A stretch of DNA of 64,000 nucleotides from Turritopsis dohrnii (taxonomy: Eukaryota > Cnidaria > Hydrozoa > Anthoathecata > Oceaniidae): contig BQMF02000272.1 in the NCBI GenBank assembly GCA_027922465.2, forward strand, positions 248,001-312,000, in the 5' to 3' direction. This document shows, piece by piece, positions 46,252-56,203 of this stretch (position 1 is the stretch's first letter; each line of letters starts with the position of its first letter). A program made the translations under genes and the position numbers. A model generated the notes under the pieces. That model was not told the DNA's origin, searched no databases, and worked only from the letters and a program-made list of their open reading frames with translations.

Positions 46252-47332
46252 TTGTTTGAGGAACTCAGAAAGCTTTGTACTGATATTTTCATTGAAGCTA
46301 GAGGTTTAATTGAGAGTGAATTTCTAAATTATCCGTTAAGACCGCTAAGTCCTTAATTATCTCTAATTTTGCTTATCCAATTTTAATTACAAATTTTCTT
46401 TAGGCTTCAAAACAGATTATCAAGTTGATTAAAAAAATTTATCACCATGTTGTTATTCCTCCCAGCCTCTCTCTGAGATTTTAATATCATTTCAACATTT
46501 CCATGAAAACGTTTTTAAGAACGAGACAACCTGACCCAAACATTTTTGAAAAGATTGATTTCCCAATGGTGTTTTCATTATTTATCATCGTCATTATCAT
46601 CCGATATTTATGCTTTCTAATATCAAATGACTGCGTTTTTTCCTCGTACAGAAGTACTTTGGATATCCGTGTGCGACATAGAACACAAAGAACAAGATCC
46701 TGATGTTAAATTTGGCAGTCACTTTTGCAGATTTGATCATAAATAGACAAGGTCTTCAGTTTTTAAACAAGTTTGACCTATTTTAAATCATTTGGTTTTA
46801 ATAGATTTAATCATAGTTACTCGGAATAAACCCTGGTTAGGAAACTCGCGCCACTATCGTTCAATGTTTTGATCCGCATTATTTATGATCACGTGATATT
46901 AACGGTGCACACAGAAAAGAAAATGGTTCCCATGCACACTAAACAAACATGCCAGGAGTGAATTGTTCTGTGTTTGGTTGTGGGAGCTGCAGAAGAACAG
47001 AAGGAATTGGTATTTTTAAATTACCTGCAGCTAAGAACGAAGAATACAAAAAATGGATAGAGGCATGGTTGTCTGTAATTACAAAGACACGAACTGTGGA
47101 TAAAGCCTTCAAGAAGCAAATTGAAAATGATTCTGTTTATACCTGCGAAAAACATTTTTTGGCAAAAGATATAGAGTCATGTAGGTATTTCAGATTAATT
47201 AGAATGTATATTGCTTTGCTTATACATTTCACATTATATATACATAAGGTGAAAGTAAACAAATGCAGTCATTATTGTTAAGCAGTTGACCCACTTTTCC
47301 CAGTATACTGTATGTAGTTTTACATTTGAGGA

Positions 47333-47850
47333 TTGTGCAAGGGCGCGAAGCGCCCGTAGTGCAATCCAGATTTTATAAGATAAAATCGAAGCCTAAAGAT
47401 AAATACTGGAATATCCGCTATGACTCGCAAGAAATAAATGAAATAACTCAAACCAAACATCCTTTGAAATAATTTTGTCGAAATTTTTAATGTAAATTTT
47501 GAAAGAAAGGCATAAAGACTTCGATCCTATCACGAAAACTAAGAAAAGGTAATAAAGGTAAAGCTTTCGAGCAAGCATTAAGGAAATACAAAAGGTAAAA
47601 GACAACATGAATAAGTTCGGTTGAACTGATATCGTATATTTTTATTCAAAAAATCTAGGTCAAAATAAATACAAATCAATTATGACCGTAACCACCACGA
47701 CTCCCATAACCTGAAAAAAGAAGCAAAGTGAGATACATGGCGCTGTAATCGGGTAGGGATCGGGTGGGCAGTATTTATCTTTAGGCTTCGATTTTATCTT
47801 ATAAAATCTGGATTGCACTACGGGCGCTTCGCGCCCTTGCACAATCCTCA
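47333..47850. repeat. Small inverted DIRS-derived unit beside the DIRS 3' end
   Basis: A near-perfect ~80-bp arm at 47333-47410 (GATTGTGCAAGGGCGCGAAG..., ...AAGATAAATACTG) is inverted at 47765-47850. GGGCGCGAAGCGCCC is itself a hairpin. The inner part of the left arm (ATACTGGAATATCCGCTATG) repeats the terminal repeat of the adjoining DIRS in diverged form. It may be a short non-autonomous DIRS relative. Confidence 0.6.
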
Positions 47851-47948
47851 ATTTTATGACGATAAAATCTCCGCCAGATAAATACTGGAATATCCGCTAT
47901 GACTGGCAAGAAATAAAGGTCATAACTCAAACCCACATCGACCTCTCT

Positions 47949-50900
47949 TCAAAGCCCCTTATGACAGATGCTAAGAATTTTTCGTTGAAAACCATTGTCT
48001 GAGCTCTCCCCCTCTACTGGCTTGAAATAAAACTTTTGAAATGTTGACTCTTGAGTCCAATGACCTCGTTCTAGAATTTCCTTGGTAGAAATGCCCAAAC
48101 TTTTAGCCTTTGAGGAAGAAGCTGACCGTGTAGAGTGCCCCTTGAACTTCTCAACATCAATACCCGAAAATCTAAGAACTTCCAAAAGCCATCTTGAGAC
48201 CGTAGCAGTCGACACGGGTTCATGGGGAGAAATATGACTAACCAATAATTGGCCTTTATCCCTTCCCCAGCTTTTGCATCTTTTTAGGTATAGGTTTAGA
48301 TTGGTAAGGACACATAAAATAGGATCCTGAGGAAACCCGACAAACTCAACAGGTGGTTTCATTTTTCCAGGTCTGGCAGTTTTTGTAACCTCCCCAAAAT
48401 GAAACACAACTTTTTCATTTGTGGTAACCATATAATCCTTGTCCAGAAACTTGATTTCATGTGCCCTGCACACCGAAGTTAAGGCTAAGAGCATAGTGAC
48501 TTTCAGAGTAAGCATCTTATCTGACAAATCATTACCCAATGACTTCAAGTATCTAAGAACAGTCTCAACATCCCAAACAAAGCAAAATCTAGGTTTTGGG
48601 CATCTTTCGTTGAACACACCGGTCATTAAAGTAGTAACCTTAGGATGACTACCAACCTTAGTCCCATCAACAGGATCATGGTAGGCAGAAATCGCAGATC
48701 TGTAACCTGCAATTGTATTATACTGTAACCCCTGGTCAAAAAGATCTGCCAAGAAGTTTAAAATTTCGGCTACAGGGCATCGAACAGGATCAACTTGTCT
48801 TCCCGAACACCAGCCAGACCACTTAGTCCAGGCGTACTGGTAACGAGACCTTGTACCCTTCCTCCGGGAAGATTTGATAAGGTTGGAAGCCCCTTCTGAT
48901 AGTTCAAAATCAAATCCGATTTCCCTGATACCAACCAGACCGCTAACCTTAGACTGTTGTTTAACAACAATGGATGACTCTCGTTTCTTGGATTTTTCAA
49001 CATATCCCTCTGAAACGGTAAAAGTATTGGGTTCCTTATTGATAGTTGGAGAAGCTTGGGGAACCATGGTTGACCCTGCCACACTGGAGTTACCAAAATG
49101 AGTGTTGCTTGATCTACCTCTACTTTCCTCAAAACCCTTCCTATCAGAGAGAAAGGGGGAAAGGCATAACCTCGGAGCTGAGACCACCTTGTCTGAAAGG
49201 CGTCCCTCCCTATGCTGAATGGATCCAGCTTCCAAGCGAAATACTTTGGGACCTGATGAGAGACTCTGGAAGCAAATAGATCTACTTCTGGCATCCCCAG
49301 AACTTGACACACCTGTTTGAACATTGTTGGACAAAGCATCCACTCGCTTGAGTCCTGGATATGGCGAGACTCGTAGTCGGCTATAACATTTAGAACCCCC
49401 GGAAGATACTCTACTGTAACTGTGATCCCTTTCGACAACAGAAGGTTCCATAATTCCTTGGTCAACAGACAAAGTTCCTGATTCCGAGTACCCCCCTGCT
49501 TGGCAACATAGGACAGAGCTGTGAGATTGTCCATCTGGAGATGAAGAAACCTTGTAGAGGGAAAGATTCTTAGAAAGGTCCTCACAGCCAATAATGACGC
49601 TTTGAGCTCTAGTATGTTGATATGAGTGTCCCTCTCCAGTGGAGACCAAGGTCCCCCTGTTCTCTGACCACGACAGACTGCACCCCAACCTTCCTTCGAG
49701 GCGTCGGACGCTATCACTAGATCCGGATAAGGAGAGTCCAATCTCTTCCCGTTGCTCAGATGTAGGTTTTCCACCCACCACGAGAGCTCCTCCTTCATCT
49801 CCTCTGATACCTCTACCTTTGTTTCGAAATCGTTGTTGGCAAGCCAAGCCCTTATCTGGGTCTGCTGAAGGATCCTGAGATGAAGTGGGGCAGGAAGAAC
49901 CGCTACTGCTGAAGATGACAGTTTCCCTATAATCTTTGCAAGAGTCCTCAGAGAAACCTCTTTTTTCTCCATGACAGATTGACACATGGCAATTATGCCT
50001 AATTTCTTCTTCTCTGGCAAGAAGAGCATCATCTTTTTCGAGTCTATCACTACCCCTAGAAATTCCATAAGGCAAGCTGGTGTCAGCACAGACTTTTTCA
50101 TGTTTATAGTGAAACCTAGACACTGTAGCACGAAAATCAATGAGTCCCTGGCAATCTCTATTTCCTCCTTTGATTGACCCATTATCAAAATATCGTCCAA
50201 ATAGATCACTAACCGAATGTTCAGTCTCCTGAGTAAGGTCATTGGAGTCTTGAGAAGCTTGGAGAAAACCCTGGGAGCAGGGGCTAGTCCGAAGCACAGG
50301 CAAAGAAATTGATACAGCTTCCCTCGCCAATGAAACCTGACATACTTCTGTGAGTGGTTCCTCAGAGGAACGGAGTAATACGCGTCCTTGAGGTCCACTT
50401 TCACCATCAAATCGTTGGGTTGGAGAAGATCCTTTAACAGATCTAAAGACTCCATCTTGAAGTGTTGGTAAGGGATGTACTGGTTCAATTTCTTTAAATT
50501 TATGACCGGACGATACCCTGAATCCTTTTTCTCTACCACAAATATCGAGCTTACGAATTGGTCTGGTATCGGGGAGACTTCTTGAATTGCACCCTTTTGG
50601 AGCATCTCCTCCACCTCTTTGTCTACAAGTTTCATCTCGTCCGTTTTCAATGGACAAGGAGGTGGAATTCTGGACTGTAGTGGTTCCTCCATTAAGGGAA
50701 TGGAGAAACCCTTTACTACTTCCAGGACCTGAGGATCCTGAGTTAAGACTTCCCAGTTCTTGAGGAAACACCTGATCTTCCCTACTGGTCTTGTGTAACC
50801 CTCTGGAATTATCGGAAACATTCCCCTTAAGGCCGGATGAACCTTCCCCAGCTTGTGAAGTGGAATAAAATTTTGAATGGAAACATCTCTTACCTCCTCT

Positions 50901-52013
50901 GTTGCCTGAATTCCACCCATCTTGGGGTTGCTGGTTGAATGACTGCCCTCTGCCCCTCGAACCCCTGAGGCGAGGGCTCCACCGAAAGGGCCATCTTCCA
51001 CCCGAAAAATTGCCACCACGACTGTAACCGTTGTTATTGTAACCCACCGCATGGTGGGATCGTCCACGTGGGTAACCACGACCACGTCCACGTCCACGTC
51101 CTCGGGTCTGTGGAGCAGATTGGGGCTTCTTCAGTGCTGTGAAGGCTGTACGTGCCTTAGATCGAATTGATGAATTTTTCGAGAGTTCTTCGTCAAACGA
51201 AGGTCCAAACAATTCTGGATTCCCTGGGTTATCCAGTTTGGGTGATTGGGTTTTCAAAATGTCCTTGACCGTAGGTTGACTGGTTATGAGGCTGGACAGC
51301 ACCCCCAGTCTTCGCTGGTAAGAAATATCGTTAAAGCATTGACCAAGTAAAATTATGGTCTGATCAAATAATCTGGCTGGTTCCGCCAAGGTGTCCTCCT
51401 GATTGTTGTCTAGGAGCGCCTGGCGCTCTGACTCTATCATGTCCCAAATAACGCACACAGGACCCAATACTGCATGGACACTGTCGTGTATGCTTTTGAG
51501 CATTTTGTCCTTATGAAGCACATCTAGTTTGGAATGTTCTTGTAACAACTCCTTTATGTGTGTGTCCAAAACTGGAACGTTCTTGATGTTTATCGGAGTG
51601 GGTGACTCGTCCAAGATTTTTTCTTTAATCTGACGATTATTAACGTGGTTGGATAGGTACTTGTTTAGATAAACAGCCTGGGCTTCTCTCAACTCCCAGG
51701 CTCTACCATCTTCGTTTTCGTCGAGCTCGTATCTCGCTAATTTCGGGGCTGGTGGCAGTGTGTTATCCAAAGGCAAAGCAGATCTCTTCCCAGTAGAAGC
51801 AGTAGTACTAGTAAGGGTGGGAGGGGTCGGAGTTTGTTGATTCGTAGTAACATTCTCGACATCATGAGTAACATTCTCGACATCATGAGTAGCATTCTCC
51901 TCAGTATTTGTTAATTCAGTATCAGTAGATTCGTGAGATTTTTTCGCAGTTCTACGAAAAATACGAGAAAACATATTGAAATCCCCAATCAAGTAATGAT
52001 TGAAAGACAACAA
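47949..52013 (-). CDS. DIRS Gag and tyrosine recombinase in one 1,354-codon open frame
   Basis: Residues ~1-380 are a Gag-like protein: MFSRIFRRTAKKSHES, acidic ELDENEDGRAWEL, helical core (FDQTIILLGQCFNDISYQRR) and a Gly/Arg-rich nucleic-acid-binding tail (RGRGRGRGRGYPRGRS). Residues ~1000-1354 are the tyrosine recombinase: SSRRKGTRSRYQYAWTKWSG, LLALTSVCRAHEIKFL (first catalytic Arg), FKGHSTRSASSSKA (H-x-x-R) and RGHWTQESTFQKFYFKP (H/W...Tyr). The stretch between (51100-49000) is open but has no domain in this frame; it overlaps the RT frame. Whether Gag and YR are made as one chain, or YR from its own start, cannot be told. The recombinase would integrate circular cDNA. Confidence 0.85.
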   Translation of the reverse strand: MLSFNHYLIGDFNMFSRIFRRTAKKSHESTDTELTNTEENATHDVENVTHDVENVTTNQQTPTPPTLTSTTASTGKRSALPLDNTLPPAPKLARYELDENEDGRAWELREAQAVYLNKYLSNHVNNRQIKEKILDESPTPINIKNVPVLDTHIKELLQEHSKLDVLHKDKMLKSIHDSVHAVLGPVCVIWDMIESERQALLDNNQEDTLAEPARLFDQTIILLGQCFNDISYQRRLGVLSSLITSQPTVKDILKTQSPKLDNPGNPELFGPSFDEELSKNSSIRSKARTAFTALKKPQSAPQTRGRGRGRGRGYPRGRSHHAVGYNNNGYSRGGNFSGGRWPFRWSPRLRGSRGRGQSFNQQPQDGWNSGNRGGKRCFHSKFYSTSQAGEGSSGLKGNVSDNSRGLHKTSREDQVFPQELGSLNSGSSGPGSSKGFLHSLNGGTTTVQNSTSLSIENGRDETCRQRGGGDAPKGCNSRSLPDTRPIRKLDICGREKGFRVSSGHKFKEIEPVHPLPTLQDGVFRSVKGSSPTQRFDGESGPQGRVLLRSSEEPLTEVCQVSLAREAVSISLPVLRTSPCSQGFLQASQDSNDLTQETEHSVSDLFGRYFDNGSIKGGNRDCQGLIDFRATVSRFHYKHEKVCADTSLPYGISRGSDRLEKDDALLAREEEIRHNCHVSICHGEKRGFSEDSCKDYRETVIFSSSGSSCPTSSQDPSADPDKGLACQQRFRNKGRGIRGDEGGALVVGGKPTSEQREEIGLSLSGSSDSVRRLEGRLGCSLSWSENRGTLVSTGEGHSYQHTRAQSVIIGCEDLSKNLSLYKVSSSPDGQSHSSVLCCQAGGYSESGTLSVDQGIMEPSVVERDHSYSRVSSGGSKCYSRLRVSPYPGLKRVDALSNNVQTGVSSSGDARSRSICFQSLSSGPKVFRLEAGSIQHREGRLSDKVVSAPRLCLSPFLSDRKGFEESRGRSSNTHFGNSSVAGSTMVPQASPTINKEPNTFTVSEGYVEKSKKRESSIVVKQQSKVSGLVGIREIGFDFELSEGASNLIKSSRRKGTRSRYQYAWTKWSGWCSGRQVDPVRCPVAEILNFLADLFDQGLQYNTIAGYRSAISAYHDPVDGTKVGSHPKVTTLMTGVFNERCPKPRFCFVWDVETVLRYLKSLGNDLSDKMLTLKVTMLLALTSVCRAHEIKFLDKDYMVTTNEKVVFHFGEVTKTARPGKMKPPVEFVGFPQDPILCVLTNLNLYLKRCKSWGRDKGQLLVSHISPHEPVSTATVSRWLLEVLRFSGIDVEKFKGHSTRSASSSKAKSLGISTKEILERGHWTQESTFQKFYFKPVEGESSDNGFQRKILSICHKGL
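48770..51097 (-). CDS. DIRS reverse transcriptase / RNase H / MT-like protein
   Basis: A 775-residue frame, overlapping the Gag-YR frame on the same strand. True RT probably starts at IIPEGYTRPVGKIRCFLKNW or nearby. RT motifs: GYRPVINLKKLNQYIP, MVKVDLKDAYYSVPLRN, YQFLCLCFGLAPAPRVFSKL, VIYLDDILIMG (catalytic YLDD) and CLMEFLGVVID. RNase H: VIASDASKEGWGAV, INILELKASLLAV and LQMDNLTALSYV, giving D-E-D. The C-terminal third (VDLFASRVSHQVPKYFAWKL, YAFPPFSLIGRVLRKV, PVWQGQPWFPKL) is the DIRS-specific MT-like region. No lesion was seen in any catalytic motif, so this copy could encode active enzyme. The N-terminal ~90 residues shadow Gag. Confidence 0.9.
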   Translation of the reverse strand: MDVDVVVVTHVDDPTMRWVTITTVTVVVAIFRVEDGPFGGALASGVRGAEGSHSTSNPKMGGIQATEEVRDVSIQNFIPLHKLGKVHPALRGMFPIIPEGYTRPVGKIRCFLKNWEVLTQDPQVLEVVKGFSIPLMEEPLQSRIPPPCPLKTDEMKLVDKEVEEMLQKGAIQEVSPIPDQFVSSIFVVEKKDSGYRPVINLKKLNQYIPYQHFKMESLDLLKDLLQPNDLMVKVDLKDAYYSVPLRNHSQKYVRFHWRGKLYQFLCLCFGLAPAPRVFSKLLKTPMTLLRRLNIRLVIYLDDILIMGQSKEEIEIARDSLIFVLQCLGFTINMKKSVLTPACLMEFLGVVIDSKKMMLFLPEKKKLGIIAMCQSVMEKKEVSLRTLAKIIGKLSSSAVAVLPAPLHLRILQQTQIRAWLANNDFETKVEVSEEMKEELSWWVENLHLSNGKRLDSPYPDLVIASDASKEGWGAVCRGQRTGGPWSPLERDTHINILELKASLLAVRTFLRIFPSTRFLHLQMDNLTALSYVAKQGGTRNQELCLLTKELWNLLLSKGITVTVEYLPGVLNVIADYESRHIQDSSEWMLCPTMFKQVCQVLGMPEVDLFASRVSHQVPKYFAWKLDPFSIGRDAFQTRWSQLRGYAFPPFSLIGRVLRKVEVDQATLILVTPVWQGQPWFPKLLQLSIRNPILLPFQRDMLKNPRNESHPLLLNNSLRLAVWLVSGKSDLILNYQKGLPTLSNLPGGRVQGLVTSTPGLSGLAGVREDKLILFDAL

Positions 52014-53782
52014 AACTGCCCTCTCTCAACCACGTAATGGTTGCAAGGGTTTTTTTTAGAACAGTGTGTTCCCCAACGCGTTACGATGGAAGATCAAACA
52101 CAATTTATGCAAATATCCTTCAATCAAGTAATGAAAGAAAGGATTATGCAACACTTAGCAAAATATCCAAGGTGATTAGTGGGATGATAATAGATAAAAA
52201 CCACAACTTACTTTTCCTCAGACATCCTGTTTTGATTGCGAGAAAGCGAATAGAGGTCGATGTGGGTTTGAGTTATGACCTTTATTTCTTGCCAGTCATA
52301 GCGGATATTCCAGTATTTATCTGGCGGAGATTTTATCGTCATAAAATTAGTTTATTCAGAGAAAATGGTGAAAAAGAAACCAGTTTTTGGAGCATTGCCT
52401 TCTTTGAACATGTATGAGAAAAGTATTACCACAAAGCCTAGACCTAACAGACCATACAGAAGTATTGTTAATGATAAACTTCATGTTGATGCTGTCAAGG
52501 AATCACTTGTATATGTTGATTTTGGAGAATTTTGTACTAGAGTTCAGAAATTGAAAACACTACAGGCATGGAAATTAACTAGATTAGAAGATAGAATTTT
52601 AATTCAATTGTATTCTTCTGATTCTTTGAGTTTGCCACAGTTTGAAGTAGTTGTAGATGATAGTATGGGATTTACAATTTCAATGTTTGCTTGGTTTCTT
52701 CCTGAAACTCACATTCTGTACCGAAAGTATAAACGATCAATTTGGAATGTCAATATCATTGATTTAGTATCACAAATTACAAGTCACACTGTCTGCAAGG
52801 GAATTAAATATACCAACAATAGTAATAAAAATATCATTAGACATTCAGTACCTAGAGTGCATGACCCACTTTTAGATGAAAATGTACCATTTAGTTGTTT
52901 GGAAATGTACAAACACTCAGACTGTGAAATATTACTTGGTGAAATAGACGTTTGTGAATCGTGTCAAGGTATTAACAAATTGTATATGAAGATTTCATGT
53001 GCCAAGTCAAAGCGTGTACTGATACCAGCTAAACCAAAGGCTCCAGTATCTCAAACTTCAAGAGAAAGGCTGGGATTAGCTTTGCATGAACACATTCGAA
53101 AGCGTAAGCCCATGTTAGCCCCATTGTCATCATTGAATGATGAACGTTTTGAATGGTTACGCAATGTTTTCCTTAATTATCTTTATACTTGGACGCAAAA
53201 TATTGATAACCGTCCTGGTGATTTCACGTTGAATGATCAAAGTAAGATGTTCTTATAATGGCAAACCTTTGAAGGTTTCAAAATTACAACACATGCAATC
53301 ATTGAAGTGATAAAATTCATGTTGAGTAATGGTGTGGAATTTGTCCTCACTGAGAGATTTTGCCAGGATCCAGTTGAGGAGTATTTTGGCAATCAGCGAC
53401 AAATAGGCCGACGTTCAGATAATCCAGACTTACAGATGTTTGGATATAATGATAACTCAATTCGCATACAAAAAAGTATTTCGTGCAGCAGTGGTAATAC
53501 AAGAGGAAGATATGATAAACAAAAAAGTTGGGTTGAGATTGATAATACAATATTACCAAAGCGTAAAGCTCGTTGAATAAAATATGAACAAAATCCATTA
53601 CTGTATAATCTTTACTTTTACTTATACCTATTCCAGATAACCAAACTTCTCAGAAATGAAAGATAAAAACATTGAAAAATGAGGAAAAATCCAAACAAAT
53701 TTTGCAAGATTTTCACTGTAATATGTGGGTGATCTGAAATTGGTAAATAGATTATAACATTACATATCATTATCAAAATTTG

Positions 53783-55035
53783 TTATTTTTCTTCAACACA
53801 TGAACGTTTAATGTTTTTCCTGAGAGCTTTGTCCTTTGCAGTTTGTTGTGTTCTTTTAAACTTTTGTACGATGTTTTTGGCATGTGTAAATGAGCGTATC
53901 CTGACAAATAAATTGATAACACTATAAAGTACATCTTTTGAGATATGTTTTCCTATTTCAACTTCAGATTTTGTGCATATATCTTCCCATTTCTTCTGAA
54001 TAAAAGAATCATCAGTAATGCTTTTACAAATACTTCTGTAATCAATTACATGATCTATGAGAGAGGTTGTATTTTTACGGAAATAGTTTTCTGCCAAGTG
54101 CATTAGTTTTTGCAAATCTTCAGTTATAAACCAAAGTCCACCTCTGTCAAGATTAGACATAAAAGTAAAGTTTTCTTTTGTTTCCTCAGGATGTAATTTG
54201 GTTGCATTTAATAGTGACATTATTTGTTGATTTGTGCTAGTATTCCATTTGGGGGAGTTTTTCATTTTTTTATAAAGTTTATGCATTATATATCCAGTGA
54301 TGTAATACAAGCCATGTCTCTCTTTTTCAGATAAATCGGTTGTTGATTCAGATGTCTTACATTCTGTATCTCCTTTTGATAGATGCAACAATCTGTCCGT
54401 TAGTTTACAAAGCAAAATTGTTGCCATATGATCTGGGTAGACGGATAAAAATTCTTGTGCTTTAGCAACAATGTTTGAATAGCAAAAGCTATAAAAGTTT
54501 TCCGCATCTTTGTTTTTTAACAATTTTTCATACGGCTTTTGGAATGCAGACCACAAGTCTAATGCTATTAACCACATATCATCTCCTTCAATTTTCGTTT
54601 CTTTAAGTTTCGTACATAAATCAGTATTATAGCAGCTGTTATTTTCGACTTTCACCTTTTCTTCTGATAATATATTAAAAATATGTTCTTGTGTTAAACA
54701 TTGTACGACTCTTTCATTTTTCACTGTAGCTGAATGTTTTTTCATATGCCGAGTAAGCCATCCTTTGCTTTTACATACTTTTTCACAAATATTACACACA
54801 AACTTTCCATCTTCAATCTAAAACAAAGTCAGAAAAATAATAATATAAAAGAATGCAGGAGATAATTTTTTGAGCCAGTTTAAGTTGAGTTCCATCATCT
54901 TAGGTACAACTAATCACTTACATTGTTTGCTGTATTTAAAAATTCCTCTTGTAAACCTACATCCTCCTCTAATGCGTTCATAACTGCCTCTAAGTCATCA
55001 CCAAAAAGATAATCATTCACCACAGCACCAGCCAT
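53783..55035 (-). CDS. C2H2 zinc-finger companion protein of the P-like transposon
   Basis: Exons 55035-54922 and 54817-53783 (GTAAGT / TTTTAG) give 382 residues. Exon 1 is acidic (MAGAVVNDYLFGDDLEAVMN). One classic finger follows at once: CNICEKVCKSKGWLTRHMKKH. The rest is helical (MATILLCKLTDRLLHLSKG, ERHGLYYITGYIMHKLYKKM, NLDRGGLWFITEDLQKLMHL), and YITGYI...KL resembles a C-terminal transposase segment in P/THAP9-like families. It lies antisense to and 3' of the transposase, inside the same TIRs. A role in regulation or a second transposition subunit is inference. The frame is intact while the transposase is broken. Confidence 0.75.
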
Positions 55036-55172
55036 CAGGTTAGAAAATTTTTAAGTGCACCATCAATGTCACGTGATTGCAACAAAATAAGATCAAAACA
55101 TATTTTGCCGAACAGGGCGAAAGCCACGGGAGTTTCCTAACCAGGGTTTATTCCGAGTAACTATGATTTAAT

Positions 55173-56203
55173 AGTGTTGAGGTCAATACAATTATGAAAG
55201 TCTTCAATACAGCTTCTTTCTTTCAAATGATTTTGGTTCACTTCTATCAAATATCATTTTATTCTTCATGTGAACCAGAAGTTGTAATTTGGGAATTGTG
55301 ATAGACCTGTTCTCACATAAGCAGCAAAAAAAGAATGGATAGTCATTCAGATATCTTGAAAATTAGGCTAAATTAGGCTTCTAGTTTGAGTTTTCTTAAC
55401 AGCACATGCGTACATATCATGAATGGACGACATTATTTTGAGCATAAAATCGATATGAAGCAGCCATAACCATGGTAACGTTGTTGCACCACTCATACTC
55501 TGCATGACAGAAAAAATCAACAAACGATGTTAAAAAAAGAAAAACAATGTTAAAAATGAATAGTTGATATGGGATTTTCTTTTTTACTTTTGTTTTGCGC
55601 CAGTGAGTTCAAACGTTCTTACGTCAGCACTTGTCATTAGACACGACTATAATCTTCTCAGTTGTAGTACTATAAAACAGCTTTACCTTACTTTAATGTC
55701 CTGTCTACTGTCTTTATTAAAATCATTTAGCTGCACTGGTCTGGATGGTATGTGATGGTGCAATACCGATCAATATATATAACGTCACAGATCATCTGGT
55801 GCAGGTGGTAGATCAGACAAAGAACAAGGTGTGTTGAAACTCATGTTTCTTATCTACAAAACGAATTCGAATTATTAAACGAAGACAATTTATTCCAGTT
55901 TTAAATATTATAACTCAAATTGAAAAAGGGAGAATGTTGATTGCAAGGCTTTGACATGACATAATTGCAATCTGAGTCATATAACTACCAGAATGCAAAG
56001 CTGTATGATCAATTAAAAACATTTCAATGGAACCTGAAAGCGTTTTACGAACTTTATTTTCAATAACACAATGGAGGTATTTTTGCACCAATGCAGTAGC
56101 TCTATAGCTTGAAACCTTAACGAAAAGCCTGGAAGAAAGTCAAAATTGCAGCAACTAGTATTTTTTAGCATAGGGTTGCCATTGGCTAATACACTGTGAC
56201 GAA
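55173..56203. other. Non-coding stretch
   Basis: No gene supported. It may contain the promoter and first exon of the CapA-type gene downstream, but I could not identify them. Confidence 0.4.

Larger units (their letters stand above)
47853..52347 (-). mobile_element. DIRS-type retrotransposon, well preserved
   Basis: Inverted terminal repeats AATTTTATGACGATAAAATC ... CATAACTCAAACCCACATCG run about 95 bp at 47853-47947 and in inverse at 52255-52347. The interior encodes Gag, RT/RNase H with an MT-like domain, and a tyrosine recombinase, the DIRS set (no integrase, no LTRs). No target duplication is expected. The inserted element sits just upstream of an intron acceptor (TTTATTCAG, 52350 region) of the P-type transposase. 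Confidence 0.88.
46949..53576 (+). pseudogene. THAP-domain P-type transposase, one in-frame stop
   Basis: Exon 1 (46949 to about 47185) is a THAP zinc finger: [19 protein letters not shown], a Trp in KKWIEAW, and CEKHF (C2CH), the site-specific DNA-binding module of P elements and THAP9. The next exon starts near 52350-52365 and carries VFGALPSLNMYEKS, the segment that follows THAP domains, then a long frame to a TAA at 53256. The same frame continues [60 protein letters not shown] to 53576: the conserved C-terminus of P-type transposases. One TAA therefore breaks the protein. At about 480 residues it also looks short, with part of the RNase H-like core not seen. The exon 1 to exon 2 junction could not be fixed. 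Confidence 0.8.
46812..55165. mobile_element. P-element-like transposon
   Basis: TIR CATAGTTACTCGGAATAAAC (continuing CCTGGTTAGGAAACTC) at 46812 is inverted at 55165. ATTTAAT is duplicated exactly outside (46805-46811, 55166-55172). It holds a THAP-type transposase gene, an opposing C2H2 companion gene and a 4.5-kb DIRS element inserted in a transposase intron. Without the DIRS it would be about 3.9 kb. Confidence 0.9.

Noticed and set aside
49639..49878. Plus-strand frames inside the DIRS (also 48439, 48874, 49046, 49986)
   Set aside because: Antisense shadows of RT/YR with no coding signal of their own.
52037..52417. Plus-strand frame opposite the DIRS 5' end
   Set aside because: It runs through the DIRS terminal repeat and the antisense of Gag; no domain, and it crosses the insertion boundary.
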